Part shown: positions 48,760-58,589 of the stretch, piece by piece | Numbering within the stretch: the stretch's first letter is position 1 | Layout of the letters: every line of letters begins with the position of its first letter | Source: Capitulum mitella | Lineage: Eukaryota > Arthropoda > Thecostraca > Pollicipedomorpha > Pollicipedidae | Direction of reading: 5' to 3' | Length of the DNA stretch: 64,000 bases | Assembly (NCBI GenBank): GCA_030062745.1 | Contig: CP099839.1 | Coordinates: 44,714,796-44,778,795, forward strand | Notes under the pieces: generated by a model | Database searches by the model: none | What the model was told of the DNA's origin: nothing | What the model saw: only the letters and a program-made list of their open reading frames with translations | Program-made: the position numbers and the translations under genes

Positions 48760-48951
48760 CTAGGCCAGGTACAACCTGTGATAGTCGTTGGCCCCGAACG
48801 CCGCGTTGCACTTGGGGCACTTGCGCTGTCGCGTCTCGTAGCGCGTGCGCAGACAGCTGAAGCAGAACACGTGGAAACATTTGGTGAGGACGGCGTCCTT
48901 CCGTTTCACCTTGCACGATGGACAGGTCAGCTGTTCCTTGTACTCGCGCAC
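48760..48951 (-). CDS. Bre1: BRE1 coding exon 17: RING finger and stop
   Basis: Residues 889-951 and TAG. All eight zinc ligands of the C3HC4 RING are present ([17 protein letters not shown]), followed by the conserved [16 protein letters not shown]-type C terminus. The extreme C terminus past the RING is also conserved in the family, so the stop position is firm. Confidence 0.98.
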   Translation of the reverse strand: MREYKEQLTCPSCKVKRKDAVLTKCFHVFCFSCLRTRYETRQRKCPKCNAAFGANDYHRLYLA

Positions 48952-51900
48952 CTGCAACGACGTAAAGGACAAGTCAAGTTACAGCCCAGAGCACGATGTC
49001 CAGCATTGCGCAAAAGCAATACTAGATAAAAACGCAACACCAAGCAAATGCACAATTTCCGGTTTAAACAACCATTTTGTGACAACAAAACGCAAAAGTC
49101 ACATACAACGCTCGGGGGAAATTATGTACGGCACAACAGCAGCAAATAATGAATGGCATGAAATCACCATTAACGCGATAGCCCTGGGAATTGCTTGTGG
49201 GCACAACAAATGAATCGGAAGAAGTCATCCACCCGCTAATACATCAACAGTGCGACGGCCAGACGGTCACAGGGGGTCACTGCCAGTCCGGGCCAGACAG
49301 GGTCACCCCCAGCCCAGGTCAGACGGGGTCGTCCTCAGCCCGGGTCACTCGGAACCACACCCAGCCCGGGTCACATGGGGTCACCGACAGCCCGGGCCAG
49401 AAGGTCACCCCCAGCCCGGGTCAGACAGGGTCGTCCTCAGCCCGGGTCACATGGGGCCACCCTCAGCCGGGTCACACACCTCCTCCATGAGAACATCGTC
49501 GGCGGCGCCGGCCAGCTCGATCTTCTTGGCCCGCTCCAGTTTTCGGCGCAGCGTAGCGATCTCCTCCTGGAGGCGGCGCGTTTTGAACGTCTCCTGCTCC
49601 ATCGACGACGTCTTCTCGGCCACCACCTGCTGCGCCTCGGTCATCTGCGAGTGGTACTTCTCTGCCGGGCCGGAGCAGAGCGGCCCGTCAGACGGCAGGG
49701 GAAGAATGGCGGGTCACAAGCACCGTTAGAAGGGTCAGCTTGGTCAGAGGGCGGGGGCGGCATTACATTGTCAAACCGGGCCAGACGGGACGATAAGAGG
49801 GACCCTGTGGAGCGGGTCACAGTGGTGTTTCACAGCTGGAGCAGGTCGGGACCGCGGACCGGAGTCAATACCAGCGGGTGTCCGGTCGAGACAGCAGTGA
49901 AGGACGGATCCCTTCACCCGGGACTTCCACACCAGAGACATGCATTCCACGTCATGGGACCAACTAATCGCGAAGTCTAAGGCGCAAAAGTGGTGGCCAA
50001 AGACGGGGGAATGCCAAGTGCGACCCGTGGTGAAGTCGATACCAAGCCTGATGCCCTGAATATGAGCCCGAGGCAGCATCTGAATAAAGCGGAGGATAAC
50101 GATCAACGAGGATGTTGGCGTGATAATAATACGTAACTGAATGAATCTTGTCACACGGGTCTACCCTCACGTGTGTATACCACACCCAAACACTACAGCG
50201 ACAAGGTCGAGACAAGTAATGACCACCAAGGGGCACAATCAATCCGGACAGACATGGATTCAAGAAGCCTTAATCCATGAAGCCAGAGAATGCATCAGTG
50301 CGGGTTTACCGAGATGTAGTTTGAGATCGGCAGCGGCCTGCGCCGACTCGATGGCCTTGCGTTTGTGCATCTCCATGGCCTGCTGTCGGAAGCTGAGCTC
50401 TTTCTTGACGTTGGCCAGGTCGCTCTGCATGTGGCGCTCCATCTCCTCTAGACTGCGCACCACCTGGTTCTGCGCCTCCACCTGAGTGGTCAGCGTCTTC
50501 ACCTGGCGACACGCACGCCGCATAGGTCTGACGACGCGCCGACAGCCGGGCAAAATGGCACACAAACCGCGAAGTCGAACGACGAAATGAAGTTTGAAAA
50601 CGTTCGGCCCGGAAACGCCATATCAGTCACCTCACACTCTAGTCTCATGCAAGCAAGCGAGCGGGATCAGGCAGATGTGCGTGTTCCAAACGTTCTAATC
50701 CTTTTTACTTTTCATTCTTATATCATACCACGTCGCATATCCATGTGTAGGTGTGGCACAAGTTATCACTATGTTTTGGTACACTTTAGTGTCTTGCTTG
50801 CATGTATCCTCATTGAATGATGTTTTTCTTTTCGCAACGACTGCAACTGGACGTTGTCCAATCAGCATTAGTTTAGCTGAGTCCAGTCCAGTGAGGATCG
50901 GTTTTAGAGATCACCTAGCCGCCCCATAAGGCCATAATATCGTTACGTGATATATACCCGTTCGCTCATCATGTCCTTCTCTTCCAGCACCAGTTTGTGA
51001 GTCTGGTTCGCCTTGATGCGTTCCGACATCAGCTTAAAGTTGGCGTCATCCTTCTCGCGCAGTTGCTGGATGAGCCGGATGTTTTGGTCCTGCATGTCCT
51101 CAAACGCCTGCCCGGTAACCTCCATTTCATTGACCAGTGCCTCTGCCTCCTGCCGGCAGCGGACAGCTGAGGTCAGACCGGTCGGAAAGCGCCGATGCCT
51201 TCCGGTCCGGACAATGATTTCAATACCAGATAATCAGACACGATCACTGAGGTCCACCAGGTCCCGCTGACAACAGCATATTACCAGGGCAGCCATCGGT
51301 CGTACCTGCTTCTGGTTCTGGATCTGTTTCTGCAGGGTGTGGTTCAGCTCCTCCAACTGGCGGATCTTCCGGATGGCATCCTCGTCCGCTAGCTTCTTGC
51401 GCTCCTCCCGCTTCGCCTCCTGAAACGGGCGAACGTCAGCCGTTCGTCCCAGCTGCGCCAAGAGAAACGGCCACAGCCACAAGACGATGCTGTACTGAGA
51501 GACTAGTTAACCAGACTCCCTAACCATGTCACCAAATGCTGCATTCACGCCACGTGAAAACTTTTTGGGCATTACCAAGCACTTCCAGCGTGGCAGTGCT
51601 CAACAAATAACAAAATGATGGCACTGGAAATGCGAGACTTGCTTGCATGCCAATCCTTACCCTTGACATACAAACGGCCATTCACTTCCATTGTCTAATG
51701 ATGTTCCAGCCCGACTGCCGGTGTACATCCTTTATCAGAAATACCCTCCAAGCAGCTCCCGCCAGTCTGCGAAGAGAAAACCATCTGACCTGGAACCGTT
51801 TGAGCTGCATCCGGAGGTCGTCGCACTCCTGGCGGACCTTCTTCTCGGCGGCCATCAGCTGCACCTTGTCCCGCTGCTCCTTCCCCACGCCCTTGTACAT

Positions 51901-54900
51901 GTCCAGCAGCAGCTTCATCTCCTTCTGCTCGTTGAGGGCCTTCCTGCGGCGCGGCAGGGTCAGCCGGGTCAGCGGGCGAAGTCATGAAGCGCAGCCAGCG
52001 TCCCATTCAGCCGCCGCGAAGGGCGAAACTTGGTGAAACAGCGATGTGCGGTACCAATGAAACGCCTATGCATGAACACTGCGGCCAACAATCATCAATG
52101 GTAACCATACTCGTGCTTTAGCCATGCATCCGGACTACAAAGAAAAGAACGAAATATGGTTTCAGGAAAAGGAAGATAAAAAACTGCCGCTGCTGCTTCA
52201 ATAAGCCACCCATGCTTGCATCTAACTGGGAAACGTTTCGCACGTAGACAGCGCGAGAATGATAATGCGTGATTCAAAACCCAGTCTGGTCGGACACGTT
52301 CACGCGACAGCTTACTTGAGCTGCGACTTGTGGTCGCGGATCATGTCCTGATCCTGCTTGGAGAGTTCGCGGTGTTTGTGCTGCTCCTTTTTGACGGGCG
52401 TGCTCTCCTTCTTGACGTCCTTCTGGTCGCGGCCGGCTGCGTCGCTCTCGCCGGCCGCCTGCGCCTCCGACGACTGCGAGCCGCTCTGTCCGGGTCAGGT
52501 CAGGTCACACACTGGGCCGGGTCAGGCCGACCCGGCCCGACCCCGCCGACCCAGCGGCCGCCGGAGCGCCGCTGGCCACACCTGACACCAGCAACTCTCG
52601 TCACCCGCCGACAGCCTCGTCCGGACGACACGCACGCACACACAGAAATGTGACGCAAATGACGTTGCCAACGACGGAGTGACAGCAGGAAACCTACCCA
52701 TCGTGACAAGGCGTCCTACATCGTCCACATTCACCAAATAACGGGACAAAAGATGGCGCTCCGGGTGGCGCACACCTCAACTGCTCCGACCTCCCGAAAC
52801 GTCTCCGTTCCGTTCTCACCTGGTCTCCGTCGGGCTCCTCCTTCTTGATGTCGGCCTCGTCCTTGACGCCGCCCTCGTGCTGGTGCTGCTGGTGCTCCTC
52901 CTTGACGTCGCGGTCGGAGGAGGTGGAGTCCTGGCGCTCCGAGGTGCGTCGGTACTTCTCCTGGTTCAGCTCCTCCACCTCGCGGCGCGCCTGCCGAGCG
53001 GTACAGGGCCGCAGTTAGCGTCGACCCGACGAATCGGGCCTGGCCGCACACGGAATAGCTGCAGCTGTCATAACGCCGCAGGAACGTACCAGTCAAGGAC
53101 AGGCAGGTGTCGGTGACATCCGTCAGAAGGACGTTCACGCAACCCACACTTGCCGCCCAACCCCTTCTAGGTACTGCAACTCATCCCACAAGCTGCCGGC
53201 GGACGCCGGCTGACCTTGAAGAGTTCGATGTTGGTCTCCTTGTACTTGCGCCGGTAGCGCTGCACCTCTCCCTTGAGCTGCTGGTTGTGGTTCTGCAGGC
53301 TGGTGATCAGGTGGCGCATCTCACGGTTAATCGGACCCGTCTGTTCGTTGGCCGCCAGGTTCTGTTCGAACTCGATCCGCAGCATCTCGTACTCCTTGCG
53401 CACGCGCGCCAGCTCGTCCTCCTGCTGGATCTCCTTGGTGCGCAGTTTGCGCTGCGACAGCAGCTCCTCACTCTGCGGGAGGCAGCACAGGTCAAGCACG
53501 GGCCAGCCGGACCAGCATACACCTGCGCTGGGGACTGGGCTCCCGCTGCAGAGGAAAATGGTTCTGACGACTTATGGCGTTCTCAGCAGTTGGCTATTTA
53601 CGTTTTACGGCCAGCCAACATCAAACAGCATGCGGCGCCCGCCCTTATGAACCCTATTTCACGCGTTGGAGTTCGCCTGAAGTCCACGGGGAGGCAATTT
53701 GGCTCCCCATGGGATATGTTGATCTACTGAACCGATTTCGACGAAACTGGGCTTAAACGAAAACGTACACTCTGAGCTAACCTTTCATAACTGCGGAAGT
53801 ACCAAAAATGTCAGTAGCGCCTCCAGATCACACAAGGGGCAAACGGCCGATTTTTTTACTGTTTTTTTTTTTTTTTGAAATCTTTTTTTCCTCCATTAAT
53901 TTTAAAGATGTTTCGAAGCAAGTTCTAAAGGGACGGTGGATTCAGGGTCTCGAACATAACAGACACCTATCTAGAAACTTACATTATTTTTCATTTACTT
54001 TTGCCTCAATGACTGTTGCAAGCCTGTCCTTTGCATACATACCATGGCGTATAGACACGCTTATTCATAGAGCTCCTGCCATCCAGAATGCTCTCAGCAC
54101 GCAGCAACCCCTTACAAACGGTTTCGCACTATTGGCCTGTACGATGTCTCCTGCGTCCGCCCTTGGGTCTCCACAAATATTGCAAACTATGTCTGGTCAA
54201 TTAGGATCAATCGCATGCACTGAAATAATACCACTGCCAGATATTGGCTCACAACATCCATACGTAGCGGAACGCCACACATTTGAAGCGACAGCAAAAT
54301 GGCCCGACATGTCTCAAAAACGTTTACTGGACACGCTCCTGGCCCACGTAGTCTAAAGTTCAGCAGCATGTAAAAAAATACAAGAGACATGTTGACACAA
54401 TGCTGTGTAAGAACAAACTGTTTCACTTTGGCGTCAGAAAAAAAAAATAGGGGGAGGGTAATCGGCCCCCAAATGGACAGGAGATCCAGCGAAGAACTAC
54501 TACGAGCTGGCATCGGCGCGGCCACCGATTATGCCGACCTCCATCTGTTCGATCTGGCGCAGGTGGGCGCTGGTGCACGACTGCTGCTGCAGCTTGGCCT
54601 CGTCCAGCTGGATGCGCAGCTGCACCGACTCGTTATAAAGCACGGAGAACTGCGACTGCAGACACTTGTACTCGGGCGTCTCCACGATCACCGACTCGGG
54701 CAGCTGGCGTAGCTGAGGGCACGGCAGACAGAGCGCCGTCAGCACGCACGGTTCACAGGCTCACGGAGCGCGGCCGCGGCCACCGCCGGCCCGTGTCTGG
54801 CCCGCACCGGAAATAGCACGCAACATAACGCATTAAGTTAATCAAGACACCATTAATTAAGTCAGGCTGTCATTCAGGTAGTTTCAGATGTAGCTTTGAA

Positions 54901-57900
54901 CTGCCCGAACAGAGCGGACGAATTCCTCAAGACAGGAGATAAAGTGTGACCACCAAATAAAACGAAATATATAACGAGACTGAAGGTAGCAATAACCTGC
55001 CCGGACGACTGACAAAACATAATCATTATCTACGTTTGCAAACTTCACAAGTATGAGCCACACATGACATTACATAAAACCAATGTGGCACCACTGGGGT
55101 ACCATTATTTTAAGCTCGGCAAAAGCACTTACGTCCATTTTCAGCTTCTCGACCTCTTTGAGGACGTCCTTGTGCTTCCTGTGGAGGTCCTCTAGCTCCT
55201 GCAGCCGCTTGGTGGCCAGCTCTCGCTGCTCCTCCAGGTCCAGATTCAGGTCTTCGATCTGCCGGCCACAGATGGCGTGACGTCCGAAATGGCCGGCACA
55301 AGTGAATGCAGCAAACCGACCCACTGACGCGACTAATAATATCAACGTAAAATAAGATTAACACCTCAAACGCTCACCGGAAAAGAACAGGGAATAAATT
55401 CTGGAGAGCGGGTATCTCGTGCAACGGCACAATGCGCAGACGGGCCAAAAAGAAAGAACTGTTAAATCAATTGATGACATGTTATTCACGGACGATTTTC
55501 CCTGCCAGTTCGGAGCGAAACAAGACCAGATGGGTGCACGGGCCATGAGGCGCCCGGTCCATACCATTTTCTGGACCGAGCCACTGATCTTCACCGACTT
55601 CTCCGACTTCCTGGCGCTGAGGCCGGCGCCGGACAGCGACGCCTTCCCGCTGGGATCGTCCGGCCTCAGGTCCTCCATCTGCTGCTCGTAGAACTTCAGC
55701 TGAAACCCGGCCGGCCCAGGTCAGTACGACGCCGCCGTCTCGCCGTCCGGCACCGCCCATCCGAGTCCGGACGCCCAGGGCGCGAGGCAAACCGCCAGGA
55801 CGAACGAGCTTCGTTCACTAACGGCCAAAAGCCAACTGCTTGGCATGTTCAGAATTCCACAGAGGTAGATGAGTTCATAGCAACAGCAGTCCGCTCAGGA
55901 AAACGGCGTCATGTTCAGACCCCACCCGGTCGCGGTCCGCGCCAGAGCCGGGAGAGAAAGCTCCGGCCAGCCCACACCCCAGGCGTCCAGCGGTGGCAGC
56001 TCACCTTCTCCGAGGCGTCGGCCAGGTGGGCCTCAAGCTTCTCGTTATAGTTGCGCGTCTTCTCCCATTCGTACAGCATGTCGTCGTGCCTGTTCCCGAG
56101 CTCGTCCTTCTCGGTCTGCAGCGCCGTCAGACGTTCCTGCAGCTCGGCCGTCTGCGGAACACAGCAGGCCAGTCAGTTCAGGTCAGTCAAGCCAAGTCAC
56201 TGGACCCACAAGAATGACGGAGTTTGTGCAGACCTGCTGGATGAACCACGGGCAGCGTCAGAATACGCGGTACGTACACGCACCTATTACGCGAATACAT
56301 ACATAAATCGGGAGAAGACTATTTTAGGAAATACGTGATTTAACTCTACCTTCAAGGACATGGTGTGGTGCTTTTCGTGAAGAGCCGTGTTCAGAGCGTG
56401 CAAACTTGCATTTTCCTTTTGTAATGCCACATTCATCTCCTTTATTTCTTCATCGACGCTGGGTGGTTCCTCTGAAAAATGCGGACATAATCGTTGGTAG
56501 CTGCCAATATCATCCCGCAGTAATCTGTATGGAAATATATCTACGATGTCAAACGCCGGAAAATTGCTAATGGAGCACCGAACAAAATGAAGAAATGTCA
56601 ACGAAAGAGAAAACGAGAGTTTTCATCCATTACAGAACTTTCCACAAAATCACTTTTACATCAACGAAAGTCAATCAATATAAAACACACTGTCAGTCAC
56701 CATCACACTGGATGCAGATACCACCAAACTCATCAACCTTTGAAAGTGAAGCCATCAAGAGTTCCCTAACGTCGCCCGCTGAATTCGTGGCCCCGTCACC
56801 AGAGAACTCTTCCGGGCCTGGGGACCTATCTCGCCCGTCTTGCGCAATCGCAGCCACGCCGGACCATCCGTCTCGGCGGCGGCGGCGGCGGCGGCGGCCG
56901 GCACGCACCGTTCTCGCCGGCCTCGCCCTTCAGCGCCATGGTGATCTTCTCGTTCCGCTGCACCACCCGGTCGAACGCCTGCAAAATCTTGGCCACGGCC
57001 CGCTTGGAGACCTGCACGCGTCGCGCCAGCTTCTCGTCCAGCTCCTGCTTGTCCCAGGTGGAGAGCTGCGTCAGGAATGACGTGGTGGCCTCGCTCTCGT
57101 CTGAGGGAGGCACGACGGTACCGGGCTACAAAGATGCAGGAGCATGGGAGCACAGGCAGACATGCCGAGTATAAACACATTTCAGTTGAGCAGTACCATT
57201 GATTTTTGATAAAACACATCTTGCCACATAACTGAAAATCTAGACTTGGCTCAGCTATTCAGTAACAACCAGCCTGAGCATAATGTTAGGTGAGTGTACA
57301 CAACCACGGCTAATGAAGGAAGCATGATACCTTGCTTCATGTTTCCAATCCATCAAGGATTACAAGAGCGATCGCATACAGGAAGCACAAGGCACATCAA
57401 CAAGCAAGGCATCGTCCAACACACGGTCGGAACTGATACAGCTATCAGTGTTAAAACTATACAAGCACGTTGCAGTTTGTGTCCTCGAACAGGGGATCTG
57501 GGATGTTGTTCCCACTGACTTTTGCTCTCGAACTCGTCGCTGGTCTCGGCGTCGAAGCGCTGCAGCAGCACGCGCACATCTTCGTTCAGCTGGTTCCAGT
57601 ACCGGTTGATGATGTTGAGCACGGCATCGTCCTGGATCTGGCGCTTCTCCAGCTGGTCGATGCGGCCGCGTAGTTCCTGATCCGCCCGGTGGTGCCGCTT
57701 CAGCCGCTGTCGACAGACCAGGACCAATCACACACAGTCACAGACCACGACTGGTTACACAAGGTCACATGCCCACATGCCAGGACTGGTAACACACAGT
57801 CACAGACCAGGATATATCACACATGGTCGCAGACCATGACTGGTCACATATGATCACAGACTAGGGTCAGTAAAACACAGTCCCATGCCTGGACTGGTAA

Positions 57901-58561
57901 CACGTCATGGTTACAGACCAGGACTGGTCGCAATAAGTCACAAACCAGGACATGTCACTCACAGTCACAGACCATGACTGGTCACACAACAGTCACAGAC
58001 CAGGGCCAGTCACACACAGTCATAGACCAGGACTGGTCACACAACAGTCACAGACCAGGGCCAGTCACACACAGTCTGCTGACAACCTGAGACATACTGT
58101 GACAGACCATGGCCAGTCATGGTCTGTCACATGGTCGGCCCATTGACTGTCAGAGATACAAACTATGCAGACCAGAGAAATTCACACATGGCTGACCCAC
58201 TGACCAGAACAGCAACTCACTCAAGACTAGGACTACACACATGGTTGGCCCACTGACTAGAGCACAAGTTAATTTTGGACCAAGAGTGATTAGTTTGGTC
58301 GGTCGCTGATCGGATCAAACGGATACACAGAGTGGAATCACTTACATCACAGTGCAGCCATCAATCACACCCATCATTGGAAACAGCTAGAAAACAATGC
58401 CTGAAAGAGCCCACCTCTGCCAGTTTCTTGTTCTGGAAGTGCAGTGTTTTCATGTCGATTTCCTCCAGGGTGGACACTGGCCCAATCTTGATCTGCTCAA
58501 ATTGCACCCTCTTGGGTGGTGGCTCACCCCCAACACCTTCGTCTGCACCTCGTTTTGCCAT
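48760..58561 (-). CDS. Bre1: E3 ubiquitin-protein ligase BRE1 (RNF20/RNF40 orthologue), 17 coding exons
   Basis: RING E3 ligase that, with a RAD6-type E2, monoubiquitinates histone H2B in transcribed chromatin (known of the family). Coding exons on the minus strand: 58561-58415, 57706-57520, 57100-56909, 56471-56350, 56151-56005, 55699-55565, 55258-55133, 54712-54539, 53472-53215, 52990-52820, 52485-52316, 51943-51790, 51419-51306, 51149-50958, 50502-50310, 49661-49480, 48951-48760. They total 2856 nt, 951 residues plus stop, with all 16 GT-AG junctions in phase. Most of the protein is charged coiled coil. Residues 889-951 form a C3HC4 RING with Cys898, 901, 913, His915, Cys918, 921, 933 and 936. 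Length fits the family (about 950-1050). The start ATG lies in ACCACCATGG and is the first ATG after a splice acceptor at 58588-58590, so a 5' UTR intron is likely. No frameshift or stop was seen. Confidence 0.97.
49259..49478 (+). repeat. Minisatellite in BRE1 intron 16
   Basis: Repeats of CAGCCCGGGTCA joined by GACAGGGTCGTCCT, CCCGGGTCACATGGGG and similar spacers, reaching the exon 16 donor. Its end abuts the splice site without invading the exon. Confidence 0.88.
49480..49661 (-). CDS. Bre1: BRE1 coding exon 16
   Basis: Residues 828-888. Last coiled coil before the RING, with [17 protein letters not shown] and then the DVLMEE linker, matching DEILMEEIKDY. Phase 1 to 0, donor GTGTGT next to a minisatellite in the following intron. 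Confidence 0.95.
50310..50502 (-). CDS. Bre1: BRE1 coding exon 15
   Basis: Residues 764-827. Coiled coil [19 protein letters not shown] and [19 protein letters not shown], matching TLKTQVDAQLQVVRKLEEKE. Ends in phase 1 with donor GTAAAC. Confidence 0.95.
50958..51149 (-). CDS. Bre1: BRE1 coding exon 14
   Basis: Residues 700-763. Contains [20 protein letters not shown] and [15 protein letters not shown], essentially invariant in animal BRE1. Phase 0 to 0. Donor is GTATAT. Confidence 0.97.
51306..51419 (-). CDS. Bre1: BRE1 coding exon 13
   Basis: Residues 662-699. Contains [17 protein letters not shown], matching KKMADEDALRKIRAVEE in vertebrates. Phase 0 to 0, acceptor gtttcag, donor GTACGA. 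Confidence 0.95.
51790..51943 (-). CDS. Bre1: BRE1 coding exon 12
   Basis: Residues 610-661. Contains [13 protein letters not shown] and [14 protein letters not shown], diagnostic of the BRE1 C-terminal coiled coil. Donor is GTCAGA, again with C at +3. Confidence 0.96.
52316..52485 (-). CDS. Bre1: BRE1 coding exon 11
   Basis: Residues 554-609. Continues the charged linker (Ser/Ala/Gln then Lys/His-rich) and returns to helix with [13 protein letters not shown]. Ends in phase 2 with donor GTAAGC; the interrupted Lys codon is completed by exon 12. Confidence 0.92.
52820..52990 (-). CDS. Bre1: BRE1 coding exon 10
   Basis: Residues 497-553. Highly charged, low-complexity linker (many Glu, Lys, His, Gln), corresponding to the variable acidic/basic linker of RNF20. 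Contains two KKEEP/VKEE patches that resemble sumoylation consensus sites (inference). Donor is GTGAGA. Confidence 0.9.
53215..53472 (-). CDS. Bre1: BRE1 coding exon 9 (most conserved coiled coil)
   Basis: Residues 411-496, the longest exon. Holds [16 protein letters not shown] and [20 protein letters not shown], among the best-conserved stretches of BRE1 in animals. Phase 0 to 0, acceptor tcccgcag, donor GTCAGC. Confidence 0.97.
53648..53770 (+). mobile_element. Family B-like end in BRE1 intron 8
   Basis: TGAA followed by CCCTATTTCACGCG, then a hairpin GGGGAGGCAATTTGGCTCCCC-type sequence (read at about 53688-53708) and ACCGATTTCGACGAAACT. This mirrors the layout of family B ends (tip, G/C hairpin, ATCCGATTTCATCGCAAC). 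It is probably the end of a related, decayed element whose partner end was not found. Confidence 0.45.
54539..54712 (-). CDS. Bre1: BRE1 coding exon 8
   Basis: Residues 353-410. Contains [19 protein letters not shown], nearly identical to the vertebrate protein. Phase 0 to 0. Donor GTCGGC is weak (C at +3) but is the only nearby GT giving the right join to exon 9. Confidence 0.93.
55133..55258 (-). CDS. Bre1: BRE1 coding exon 7
   Basis: Residues 311-352. Sequence [20 protein letters not shown] is the equivalent of vertebrate MNAELEENKELAQNRLCELE. Phase 0 to 0, with a consensus donor GTAAGT. Confidence 0.95.
55565..55699 (-). CDS. Bre1: BRE1 coding exon 6
   Basis: Residues 266-310, 45 codons, phase 0 to 0. 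Contains a Ser/Lys-rich linker (residues about 280-305) between coiled coils and ends SGSVQKM. Donor is GTATGG; the next in-frame stop comes soon after, which supports this end. Confidence 0.9.
56005..56151 (-). CDS. Bre1: BRE1 coding exon 5
   Basis: Residues 217-265, 49 codons, phase 0 to 0. Coiled-coil sequence [19 protein letters not shown] followed by a W-containing heptad stretch that matches the MIDDLQWDIDKIRKRE region of vertebrate RNF20. Donor is GTGAGC. Confidence 0.94.
56350..56471 (-). CDS. Bre1: BRE1 coding exon 4
   Basis: Residues 176-216. Carries [18 protein letters not shown] and the diagnostic [11 protein letters not shown], matching LQEKHRTMSQE in vertebrates. Acceptor is catttttcag, donor GTAGAG, phase 1 to 0. 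Base composition is noticeably more AT-rich than in neighbouring exons. Confidence 0.94.
56909..57100 (-). CDS. Bre1: BRE1 coding exon 3
   Basis: Residues 112-175, beginning with an acidic stretch and then [18 protein letters not shown], aligned with the human SFLATLAS region. Phase 1 in and out; acceptor is gcctccctcag, donor GTGCGT. A (GGC)n tract lies in the intron just past the donor and keeps the frame open without being coding. Confidence 0.93.
57520..57706 (-). CDS. Bre1: BRE1 coding exon 2
   Basis: Residues 50-111. Contains the conserved [20 protein letters not shown] segment of the N-terminal RAD6-binding region. Acceptor is gtcgacag. The donor is GTCAGT, with an unusual C at +3, chosen because it alone gives the phase-1 end required by exon 3. 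Confidence 0.93.
57720..58200 (+). repeat. Minisatellite in BRE1 intron 1
   Basis: Many copies of CAGACCAGGACTGGTCACA and variants with CACACAGTCACAGACC, spaced about 30-48 bp. Each CCAGGACTGG or CATGACTGG is itself near-palindromic. Confidence 0.88.
58415..58561 (-). CDS. Bre1: BRE1 coding exon 1
   Basis: Residues 1-49. Begins MAKRGADEG in a strong start context and ends with KNKKLAE-type sequence (read here as QNKKLAE), matching the conserved N-terminal segment of RNF20 before its first coiled coil. Ends in phase 0 with donor GTGGGC. The preceding acceptor at 58588-58590 implies that the UTR continues in an upstream exon I could not place. Confidence 0.93.
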
Positions 58562-58589
58562 GGTGGTTCTGTCTTTGCTTGTTTGCACT

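Noticed and set aside
55482-55790. Alternative-frame proteins over BRE1 exon 6 and other exons
   Set aside because: Shadow frames of GC-rich coding exons; the aligned BRE1 frame explains the sequence.
57720-58200. CRISPR-like array
   Set aside because: Units are degenerate, spacers are not unique or constant in length, and it lies in an animal gene intron: a minisatellite.
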